Assembly: GCA_003439945.1 (NCBI GenBank)
Contig: QVRM01002014.1
Coordinates: 1 to 64,000 of the forward strand
DNA length: 64,000 nt
Reading direction: 5' to 3'
Origin: Dermanyssus gallinae
Taxonomy: Eukaryota > Arthropoda > Arachnida > Mesostigmata > Dermanyssidae
Shown here: piece after piece, positions 55,415 to 64,000 of the stretch
Position numbering within the stretch: position 1 is the stretch's first letter
Layout of the letters: each line of letters opens with the position of its first letter
Made by a program: the position numbers and the translations under genes
Notes under the pieces: generated by a model
Databases searched by the model: none
What the model was told of the DNA's origin: nothing
Seen by the model: only the letters and a program-made list of their open reading frames with translations

Positions 55415-56683
55415 GTACTCTCAGCTAAGGAGATCTTCGACGATGCCGAAAATCTCTGCCAGCTGTTTGCCATATTGCTACCGGAGAATAGCACCGTGTG
55501 CTGTTCTCTGGCGTCGGACATCCAACAGCTGGGCACGGCGGTGTCCGAAGTCAGCAACCTGTTGGAACGAGAGGCACAGTGCGGTATTATTGATTGGCTT
55601 TGTGTGGGAACGTCCTTCGTGACACAGGCTAAGGAGGCGAAAGCCGGGCAGACACTTCAGCGGGCCTTCATGGAGTACGTGCCGAAGTTAAGCGAGTTTG
55701 ACATGGTCGGAAGACTCGGTGTGGGTCTGTCAAGCGACGTGTTCTCGGTCATTCATATACCGACGGGACATCCATTTGCTATGAAGGTCTCTCCATTCTG
55801 CAAACCAGACTTCATGCCTGACTCGTCGTCGCGCTCGGACCCTGTCGCCGATCCCAGGACGTACAGCCCTATATACTCGAGGACGGATACGCTCAAGGAG
55901 ATCCACTTCGTCGATCGGATGGTCGGAGCAATTGTGCGAGACCATTTGTTCTGTCGGATATTCTGTGAGTTCAGGGCTGAGCCCGACGTAGACATTGCCT
56001 TACTCGATATGGGTGACGGTGACGTCGACGCACTTCAGCTCATTGAACATCTCGTCTACCTCGAAACAGACGATGCCCTGCTAGTCGCGTTTCAGCTCAT
56101 GCTGGCCATCGAGCATTTGCACCTGCGAGGCTTTATTCATCGCGATGTGCGGCCATCAAATGTGCTGGTTAACAGCAACGGTCGAGTAAAGCTCACAGAT
56201 TTCGACTCGGCGAAGGTCTGTCTCGGCCATTTCCCATCCAAGCGAATAATTAGCGGATTCTTCAGGCGTACGGGTAGCGAGTTTAAAGACAAAGAAATTG
56301 TCGGCTTAATGGCGTACACCGCGCCCGAGATTCTGCAGAGAAAAGGATATGGCCGGGCGTCTGATTGGTGGTCGTTTGGAGTGTCCTTGTACAAAATGAC
56401 GACAGGAAAGATGCCATTCCGCGGAGCCGACGGAGCCGAGGTGAAGTCGCGCATCCTCAACGATGAACTACGCTGGCCGGACGTGCTAGAAAATCCACAT
56501 TCGGCAACGACTCCCATTCGGGAGTTCGTGTATGATCTGCTGAAGAAGAGCCCTAGAAATCGACTCGGTTCCCGAATGTACAGCGATGTGAGAGATCATT
56601 CGGTTATGCTGAAGGCTGCTAGTCTCCTTCGACCGGTTCACTTCCAAAAGGGGAGCAAAACACCGCGGGATAGTCGTGGGAAG
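55415..56683 (+). CDS. Protein kinase gene, main catalytic exon (divergent AGC kinase)
   Basis: 1269 bp, stop-free, phase 0 at both ends; acceptor tttctag|GTACTC, donor GGGAAG|gtaggt. Residue 1 is the first of this exon. About 100: glycine loop GRLGVGLSSDVFSV; about 124: AMK lysine; about 160: LKEIHFV (helix C Glu); 242-249: HRDVRPSN; 262-264: DFD then SAKVCLG; 303-305: APE; DWWSFGVSLYKMTTGKMPF; about 390: KKSPRNRLGSR, an AGC-type RLG motif. The catalytic-loop Lys is Arg, and the DFG Gly is Asp. A long loop between DFD and APE, GYGRASDWW and ILNDELRWPD recall MAST/Greatwall-type kinases; DMPK/citron-like is an alternative. The APE motif itself is intact. Could be weakly active or a pseudokinase. 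Confidence 0.85.
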
Positions 56684-57042
56684 GTAGGTCGTTCGGCTTC
56701 CATATTTGCTGCTCAATTGATCCCACCATTCAATTAAACCAAAAAAAAATAATGAAAGTGCTTTTTTGTGTGTGCTGTTTTTATATATTTGTTTTTTTTT
56801 CAATGTGAACTATTATGAAACCAGATTTATTTTAGCAAAATTATGTTTTTGTTACACAAAAACCGTCTTAACTGTTTAATTTAAAGTTTTGCTAATCGCT
56901 AGATATACATTTCTCTCATTGTTTGGGATTTCTTTTGGGTGAGGCAATCTTAATCTTTTATGGCGAACCAATCATCGTTCGCTTGATAATGATGATGTTC
57001 AGTAGCCATAATCAAAAAGCCAGGGTGATCATCATCAAGGCC

Positions 57043-57073
<31 letters not shown>

Positions 57074-57107
57074 CACGCTTGACATAAACGTGTTGATGTC
57101 GTTTCAG

Positions 57108-57321
57108 CTGTACGTGATTACGTTTAGTGATTTGAACTGCGTAATAATACCGAATTTGCGAGGACCAGTCGAGACGCTTCTCGGATGGCGACCAACGGGC
57201 GGAAATTTTGAGTTTGGTGACCTGCAGGACCTATCGTCCGACAAACATGTTCGACTGTTTACTTTCTCGAGTGCAAAGTTTCGTCGATATACCGATCGAC
57301 AAACAGGGACCTTTGACGAAG
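57108..57321 (+). CDS. Protein kinase gene, downstream exon
   Basis: Acceptor gatgtcgtttcag|CTGTACG in phase 0 with the previous exon; 424-bp intron containing (TA)n. Encodes LYVITFSDLNCVIIPNLRGP, VETLLGWRPTGGNFEFGDLQ, 'LFTFSSAKFRRYTDRQTGTF'. Two donors are possible: GACGAAG|gtgaaa after 57321 (chosen because later sequence looks less coding) or GCAGCAG|gtaaac after 57459. No domain recognised; it would form the region just C-terminal to the kinase core. No further exon identified to the right. Confidence 0.55.
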
Positions 57322-57469
57322 GTGAAAAGTACTTTGTTTGTGTGACGCCGCCTGAGAAGGAGTTGGATTATTCGGTACGTTGCACTGAAAGACCAAACCA
57401 TATCGCATACTCTGACGAATTGACGAATTTTTATGAATGTTACTGTGTCTCCGCAGCAGGTAAACTAAC

Positions 57470-58600
57470 ACGTCACAGCGTATGGTAATTGCTGCCGGAC
57501 GATTTCGAGCGTGCGCGGACCTGTTTGCACAATTTTAGGTCGATATCTGCGGATAGCAACAATATCGGTCGCATGAAGCGAAATCTGTTACCGAGTGTTT
57601 TTTTATTCGTTTTTATTTATGGACCTATTAAGAGCGGCGCCTAACGTAGAGCATCAAAAGGTCATTATATTACTTTGCGCCAGCCGTAACGATCTTCTGA
57701 GGGGGAAACATACTTGTGTATGTGCCGCTTGTACTGATCTCATTTGCGTGTAAAGTACGAATTGTATCAAGCACTCAACAAAACTCTAATGTTGTGCCAA
57801 CGCGGACTGCTGCATTGCACAAGACAAAAGTAGACTGACTTAACACTCATTGACGTTATGTCTCACGGCGGTTCCAAGCCTGTAGGGGTCGGAGGATAAT
57901 CACCTTTAAAAAAACTCTCAGCTTACTTTAGGACAACCAACACTACATATTTATTAATCATCCTTTGTTATATACGCTGTCGACTGGTCTATCTCAGCGG
58001 GCTAGTTTCTTGCCTGTCGTGCTCTTTTACCTAGCCACCCACACTGCGACTCTGTCGTATAAAAACAGCAATTGACTATTGTTTCTCAAAAACGGCATGA
58101 GATCTTACGTTTTTCAATTGTGATGCCTTCGGGGCCGTGCGCAGTTTACCTTTACGATAAATACGTCCAATTGTAGTACCTTTGCCAACAAGAAGCATTA
58201 TCAGCGAGCGAGGGGGACCTGATGCTGAGAACTAAGTTCAATGTGCAACTTAGCCAAACCTATAGAAAGCGTTTTTTAAATACTATTTCCAGACTGAAAA
58301 AAGCATATGTGCTATTTTTGTAAACTCGTGCTACCAATTGCATGCCTTAGTAATCCATAACATTTTATTACGCATAAGTAGTAAGTACCCAGATGCGAGC
58401 CAAGTCTTGCTTTGTCATGATATGGAATTGCACTAAAAGCCTTAACTAGTCGTTTTATCTAGAGCTAAATATCTAAACCAATTTCTAGAATCTATTGTTG
58501 CCTTTTCCAAAATCACGACCTTAAAAATACAGCCACAAAACGAGTGCCCAAAGAAAACTCCTAGTTCCTACAAAACGTGTTTTATTCTAATTCCTCTTTA
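57470..58600. other. 1.1 kb without recognisable genes
   Basis: Probably intron or 3' flank of the kinase gene. AT-rich. Confidence 0.4.
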
Positions 58601-58604
58601 TTAT

Positions 58605-59240
58605 TGATTGATTAGTTTATTCGCTTGATAAGTGTGTGCAGACATATCATCATTTCATATCAGGGGCGTATAACGCTGCATTACCTATATTGTACTCCAT
58701 AGTTTTTTTGCCCTTATGTGTTGAGCACCTTCCATCGGAATAGTCTCTGCTTTGTGATCTCTACCTGTGCCTTTTCTGCATCCTTGCCTAATCCTAGCGC
58801 CTCCTCTGAATCCCTAGTTCCTCCTAATTGTTCACACTCCCTAACCAGATGATCTACCGCTTCTTCTCTCTAACCGCATATCCGACAAACCGTTGTTTCC
58901 AATTTCTCGTAGCAGTTTCGCTGCACCGTTGTGTCCAACATACAAGCTCTCACATACGCTAACAGCCCGCTGCCTCTTGTATTGTATCATATAACCATGT
59001 TACTTCACCCCTTTCCGATTTCATATTCCCGTACACTTCCTTTAAACTAGTGTTCTACATAAATGCTGCTCGCCACTTCTGTGTGTATACTGCCTTTACC
59101 TTACTTTTAATTTGCCCACTGGGCATAGCAGTGTCTGCCCATTGTTTTCTACTGAGTCCTATCTGTCTTGCCGCACTCTCCACCCTCGTGTCCCATTTTG
59201 TTTTTACTTCCATCGTATTCGACTTCAAGGATGTTTGCAA
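58605..59240 (-). pseudogene. LINE-C C-terminus with zinc knuckle and 3' UTR
   Basis: Minus strand: WDTRVESAARQIGLSRKQWA (about 59190), a TAG, NTSLKEVYGNMKSERGEVTW, a frameshift, RACMLDTTVQRNCYEKLETT, then CRIC-G-stop-REEAVDHLVREC (C-x2-C-x8-H-x4-C with a TAG inside) and KQRLFRWKVLNT to a TAA near 58720. The 3' UTR (58720-58610) shares 'acttatcaagcgaataaa' with the 16043-16133 scrap and ends (AATC)n. R1/I-group-like C-terminus; RT absent. Confidence 0.7.
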
Positions 59241-60014
59241 CTTGGTGCCTTCTTATCTTGACCTAATATTTTCTGTAGCAATGATGTTTGCCCCTGCTTA
59301 GGTTTATGCAGCTATCCCACAAGAGAACAAACATGCTTTTTTAGAAGTCACATGTGTGACCTATTTATTAAAGGGCTACGGCGGAAACGAGAGTCCTTCG
59401 CTTATTGGCATCCATCCCACGATAGATACTGCGTTTTTTTCCACATGTGTCTTTCTACGTGTCATGGATATTCTCCATGGCAGAAATCCCCATCTCTCTT
59501 TTCTCCATATGTTATGCTGGTGCTAAGTTTAGTAGGAAAACTATGAATACTCTTTCTCATCGAGCCTAGTGTCACAAACGCCACTAGTTGTACGATGTAG
59601 TTTGGCTGTAGTTATCGGTACGTGATAAGCTTTCTTTGTTCAATCAGGTCAGCAACGGCACCTGCTTCTCTGCTAGACTAACGAAAAACGATCTAGCCCA
59701 AGTGTAAGACGCAGTACCATCGTAAACATCCGCCTGCACGTGATCAGTGTCACCCACCCGCTCTTTTATTTTTGAAATGTGCACATTTTGCAGCGCTCTA
59801 CGTAACGCTTATAATGTCTTTAATGACCGTATACCTGACGGATCGCCTTGGACTAGCCGCAGGCCGCAAACGATGCGCAACACATTATTGTCCACATAAA
59901 GAAGTGGCTGCAGCGAGAGAATGGCCTGCAGCTACTTCCTTTTTGCAGATTTAAAGGCTGCCTTTTTTTAAGAGGTTTCGGGCATGCTTGGTGCATCACA
60001 AGCAACTACGATGA
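59241..60014. other. No gene recognised
   Basis: Mixed composition, no terminal repeats or tails seen. Confidence 0.4.
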
Positions 60015-60135
60015 CTAATGTGGGACTCACAAACCCACTAAATCCGTATTCCTCCCCCGCCCCAGGGTTGGTATTGCTTAGGCACCACGGGAAAGGCGTC
60101 ATACGCCATCCGCCGGTATAGCCTCTTCTGCTTCC
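60015..60135 (-). repeat. Dispersed R1-like 3'-UTR motif (reverse orientation)
   Basis: tgtgggactcacaaacccac, taaatccgtattcctccccc at 60021-60060 matches the layout at 48355-48400 (ccacccactaaaaacctcaa, tcctctccccc). Confidence 0.55.
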
Positions 60136-60733
60136 CCCGCCCTCATGGACTACCCTGCGGTTCAGGTGAGCATGAGCAATGTCAAAGGCTGTCCTTAACC
60201 GGCCATTGTCATTATGTCATTGGCTTAATTCAAAGAAATGGACCTGGTTAGCCCTTATCTTATCCAGTGGTGCCACCAGGTCTTCAGGTTGTTTTGGGAC
60301 CCCAAACTGGGCCGATAAAGCCAACTGTGTTGCTTACCGGACTCCGAAACCCCCAGCGGAAGTGGGCAGCGACGCCTGGATCCAAATAATAGCCCAAATG
60401 TGAATATTTGAAATGATTAGCGAGCTGTCTCGCAGGATTTCGTTAAACGAGGCTACCAGTTGTCTGCAGTAGATAAGGGAACAGCTTAGGGGGTTTGTTA
60501 GAAAATTTCAATCGCAGTAGGGCTGAATTCAACTCTAGGGCTTAACGTCTAGAACACTAGAGACGCGCGTCGTTAATGGGAGTTACTACGAATCTCCTTT
60601 AAGCGTTCTCCATATCGTGGTCTACTCGAGGACTGTTAAGGCTAAGGGTAGGTTACTGCCACCGATTTCGGACTCACAGGTTAGCGTCCCGGGCCCAGGG
60701 CTATTGGTTGGGACGCTTGCTGCCTTGGCTTAA
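60136..60733. other. No gene recognised
   Basis: A 75-codon frame (60179-60403) shows no domain. Otherwise unassigned. Confidence 0.4.
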
Positions 60734-60735
60734 TA

Positions 60736-62011
60736 TTAGGTAAGTCAAAAAGTTCGTCGGCTTTCGGGGACCACATTTTTGAAATTCCCGCGCTCTGCAG
60801 CAGAGCCGCCTGAGAGTGCGGCTGGGTGTTTACATTCAGGGGCAGACCCGTGGCGGCGCGACCGTATACCGGTTCCGTCTTTACCGTTTCGTTTGCGGAA
60901 TTGGCAGCTGTTTGCAATGGAGGACAAAAATACGCATTTTCGACACATTATGTTGTTCTCCTACCGTGAAGGCATAAGTGCAGCGCAAACAACCCGGAGG
61001 ATATGTGCAGTCTACGGCGAAAACGCAGTACACAAATCCACAGTCGAAAAGCGATTCGCCCGTTTCAAAGCTGGAAACTTCAATCTCGAAGATGAACCGA
61101 GGTCAGGACGACCTAATGTTGTGGAGACCGACGAAGTCATAAGCCTGGTTACTTCGAACCCAGGTTTGACCATAAAAGAAATTGAAGATGTAACGGGAGT
61201 CTCCCACGGAACCGTTTGGAATCGCCTACATGATGCAGGTTTCTTATGCAAGCGGAATATCTGGCTACGACCTCAATGATAGGCAGCTTGAAGGGCGACT
61301 CGATACCTGTCACGCACTCCTCCGGAAGAACTCGAATGAGCCATTTCTGAGGAGATTGATAACCGGCGATGAAAAATGGATACTCTACAGAAACGTAACA
61401 CATAAAAGAAGTTGGGTCCCAGAAGTTCTCAGGCCGCAGCTATCCCTAAACCCGAAATTCATCAGAAGAAGGTTATGCTGTGCTGCTGGTGGGACTGTAA
61501 GGGCGTCGTGTACTTTGAGCTGCTTCCAATGGGTCAGACGATCAACTCCGTCGTCTACTGCAGACAACTCGAAGATTTGAAGGCTGCAGTAGCAACGAAG
61601 CGCCTGGAATTGTCAAACAGGTGGGGCGTCACTTTTCAACATGATAAGGCGACAACACACAAAAGTTTGGCCACCCGGCAAAAATTGGCGGAGTTTGACT
61701 GGGATGTGCTGCCGCACCCAGCTTATAGTCCCGACCTCGCACCATCTGATTATCACTTCTTCAGGTCTCTCCAAAACTCCCTTGATGGCACAACATTTGA
61801 ATCTTTGGAGGCTATAAAAATCACCTCACTCAGTATTTCGACGAGAAGGACAACCGTTCTGGGAGAAAGGAATCATGGGTCTACCGAGGCGATGGGCAAA
61901 GGTTATCGAACAAAACGGTCAATATATCATTGAATAAAAATACTGTTGTCTGCATAAATAAGGCTCTTTAAAATCGGGTAGAAAAGCCGACGAACTTTTT
62001 GACTTACCTAA
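60736..62011 (+). mobile_element. Mariner transposon with both terminal inverted repeats
   Basis: 1276 bp. Ends TTAGGTAAGTCAAAAAGTTC... (60736-60764) and its reverse complement (61983-62011) are identical over about 28 bp. Flanked by TA at 60734-60735 and 62012-62013. Encodes one transposase, broken by frameshifts. The clean ends and short decay imply younger age than the mariners at 30.7 and 35.5 kb. Confidence 0.95.
60917..61936 (+). pseudogene. Mariner transposase, frameshifted
   Basis: ATG at 60917. DNA-binding part MEDKNTHFRHIMLFSYREGI, ARFKAGNFNLEDEPRSGRPN and a second helix-turn-helix LTIKEIEDVTGVSHGTVWNR. A frameshift near 61262 continues as DLNDRQLEGRLDTCHALLRK and LITGDEKWILYRN (first Asp). 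A second near 61415 leads to QKKVMLCCWWDCKGVVYFEL, WGVTFQHDKATTHKSLATRQ (second Asp) and YSPDLAPSDYHFFRSLQNSL (third Asp), a D,D34D triad. Further shifts near 61815 and 61855 precede RRWAKVIEQNGQYIIE. All catalytic aspartates remain, but no full-length protein can be made. Confidence 0.9.
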
Positions 62012-62050
62012 TAGGTATAATGAGATGAGAATACCATCTCATTATGTCTA
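62012..62050. repeat. 16-bp fold-back at the mariner's right flank
   Basis: Arms 62012-62027 and 62035-62050 pair at 14 of 16 positions around a 7-nt loop, starting at the TA target duplication. Confidence 0.75.
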
Positions 62051-62390
62051 ATAAACACTATACATGATACGTTTTTCCTGGACAGGTTATGTTCTATAGC
62101 CTCGTCCGTATTAAGGGTTGCCAAATAATTGTCTATAATAGGGGATTGGAAGCTAATTTTACCGTTGGAAGAAAACATTGGATCTCTTGGTGGGCAATAC
62201 ATTGGTGGTTTGGTTCTAAATGATGGCGCAAATACCTCACATTTTGATTCGCTCTGTTGAAGACCCCCTTTAGTTTCAAATTAATGTATGTAGACGATGC
62301 AGCGTACGCCCGTAGAAATGTTCTGGCAAGGGTAACATTATTGCGCAATCGAGGCCGAAACGCTAAAGAGAGACAAGTTTAGAAGTCGTA

Positions 62391-62473
62391 GACAGCGACA
62401 CAAAATAAAGCAGGACCGCTTTATTTTATGTCACTGTCGTTCAAATCCCGCGTACAGCACAGCTGTACGCGGG
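62391..62473. repeat. Two adjacent hairpins
   Basis: Arms 62391-62411 / 62418-62438 (19 of 21, 6-nt loop) and 62447-62458 / 62462-62473 (perfect 12 bp, 3-nt loop), 8 nt apart. Two in a row could act as terminators or processing signals, but no gene is adjacent. Confidence 0.9.
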
Positions 62474-62479
62474 TGCAGG

Positions 62480-63384
62480 ATTCAAGCAGCCTTCTTTGCC
62501 AGATGTGTTTGCTAGGAGACCTGTACATCTGGTCTACTAGTGGAAACATTTGGGTAAACCATAAGAAGATGGTCCCTTCGCGCGGTGTTTAATGCGTTTT
62601 TAAAGGCTAGGTTGCCGATGGCCTTATCAGTGGTAATCGACAAGTGCCCTTACGGCGTGCTCTTCTTGGTTATGATTTTGCTGACAAGTCTTTGAAGAGT
62701 ATTCCTTTACTTGGTGCCACCGTCCTCGTGGTACAGCTAAAATCCAGCGTCGTACCGACGTATATTTCGGCCTTCAACGAGTGTATTAAACGGTGGGTAT
62801 TTAAGCTCCGCTAAATAGAGGCCGCATTCTATAATAAGGAAGATATGACAGATTTTTGTTTTAACGGTACTTATGCACTAGGTGAAGGAGATTCCCTGGG
62901 AAACTTTGCGCCTTAATTAAATGCGATTGAAGGCTAAATTTGTAAATACCTTAATTGTGTTTATAGAATTGGATTCAGGTATTGTTGTAGCAAGGACGTA
63001 GTTGTTTTTTATCTTAATTTTCTGCTTTAGGACTGGTTTTTAGGCACTTACATGTCCTTGTCAAAAAACATGTTTACGTGTTCTGCCATCTACTCTACGT
63101 AAATTTGCTTGTATGAGCGAGTGCCCCCTTCGATAAAAGAAACGTATGATCTGTAGTTTAATTTTTTTTTACTAAGGGGTCAGCATATTTTGTAGGACAT
63201 GCAGATGGATTTATTTCTAGGTTTCGCTTCCCTGAAAAGGCGTAGTAGCATTACGTCTTTTTTGCTAGACACGACACTAAGAACATATACGTAAACTGGA
63301 AATTTGTTTTTTCTTATCTGGTATATTATAGGCAAGTCAGTTTTAGAAGCAATGGTATTTTATAGCAATCCTGAGTGGGTAAAA
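62480..63384. other. 0.9 kb without recognisable genes
   Basis: AT-rich and stop-rich in all frames. Confidence 0.45.
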
Positions 63385-63560
63385 AAGAATCCGGGTTTAG
63401 TGGGTTTCTGGGTTCCATACTAGTCGCTGTTCGCCCTCGGTGACGCATGTGCATTATACTCCAGAAATCACGGCGGGTCCATCCACCATCCCATATACAG
63501 CCTCGGTATAAATAGAGCCATTTTAGTGAGCTCCACCCGAGCTAGACTAATGACCTGAGA
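63385..63560 (+). repeat. Dispersed R1-like 3'-UTR motif, copy 2
   Basis: atccgggtttagtgggtttc, ccatactagtcgctg and gacgcatgtgcattatactc correspond in order and spacing to 18190-18270. Confidence 0.6.
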
Positions 63561-64000
63561 TAGCGGTACTTTGAACATGACTAGTCCACCAGATCGCGGC
63601 ATCAGCAATATCGTCTAACAGGTAAGGTGTTCTCCTAACGAGGGAGGTACACTCTTACGCGCTATGTACAAGAATACGCGTCGACTCTGTGGACCGGCTT
63701 ATGGCATCGGTAGCAGGTCGGGAGACGCACCCATATGTCTGGGCGGCAGGACCTTCCTCCAGATTTGATTACTAGTGCGTACCGTCTAGTTTACCCTCGA
63801 CCCTATCGTAGTTTCAGGTCGCCCTAGCTCCGGTCCGCCCAGGGGGAATCCTTGGGTGAGCCGTGTGTGTGGATCATGCCTGAGGTACCAGACTGAGCCA
63901 CTAGAACAGTCGGTGCCTGTTGTATTGTATGTCAGAAAACCTTTGAATAGTACAAATATTCTGAGCCTGTTAGACCTACACTGCGGCAGCGGAGCTCGTA
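63561..64000. other. No gene recognised
   Basis: Mixed composition to the window end, no coherent frame. Confidence 0.4.

Overview
This is eukaryotic, transposon-dominated genomic DNA. It has spliced exons separated by long introns, several non-LTR and LTR retrotransposon lineages, Tc1/mariner elements, tRNA-derived SINEs and many long (TA)n tracts. R1-clade and R2-clade non-LTR elements together with mariners fit an arthropod, possibly a chelicerate such as a tick. That assignment is inference from repeat content; there is no rRNA or mitochondrial marker. I see no prokaryotic gene organisation and no CRISPR.

Layout. 1-12.3 kb is a graveyard of LINE fragments: an R2-type C-terminus at the left edge, a second restriction-like-endonuclease (RLE) LINE family in both orientations, an R1-like piece on the minus strand and CR1-like copies on the plus strand. 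12.3-12.6 kb holds two tRNA-derived SINEs. 13.4-14.9 kb is a short internally deleted Ty3/gypsy-like element on the minus strand, with both LTRs, primer-binding site and polypurine tract, lying between LINE pieces. 16-18.3 kb holds more LINE and SINE pieces. 18.7-24.2 kb (minus) is the best-preserved element: an R1-clade retrotransposon with gag (three zinc knuckles) and endonuclease-RT ORFs, each broken by one in-frame stop and showing no frameshift. 26.4-29.15 kb is a non-autonomous LTR element with about 98% identical LTRs, an ATAT target duplication and an 87-bp tandem repeat that re-duplicates the LTR/primer-binding-site junction. 30.7-32.8 kb is a mariner relic interrupted by a LINE with a 10-bp target duplication. 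35.5-36.7 kb is a second mariner relic. 37.8-38.4 kb is a foldback MITE with 182-bp arms. 38.4-46.6 kb carries two head-to-head copies of the RLE LINE family, each with gag-like ORF1 and zinc-finger/RT/RLE ORF2, separated by about 0.8 kb with two tRNA-like sequences. 46.6-47.3 kb is an orphan LTR with adjacent primer site. 58.6-59.2 kb and 60.7-62.0 kb are a LINE tail and a near-complete mariner with intact terminal repeats.

The only convincing host gene is on the plus strand. At least three exons (50356-50510, 55415-56683, 57108-about 57321), all joined in phase 0, encode part of a divergent AGC-type protein kinase with HRDVRPSN and DFD in place of the usual HRDxKxxN and DFG. The first visible intron is 4.9 kb and contains a SINE and long microsatellites. 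The 5' and 3' ends of the gene are not identified.

Most interesting structures: the amplified primer-binding-site repeat of the 26.4-kb LTR element; a recurrent pattern of short, near-perfect fold-back inverted duplications, some of them inside dead transposons; the atypical kinase; and the two-ORF RLE LINE family. Coordinates of degenerate elements are approximate; boundaries come from reading frames, tails, terminal repeats and target duplications seen by eye.
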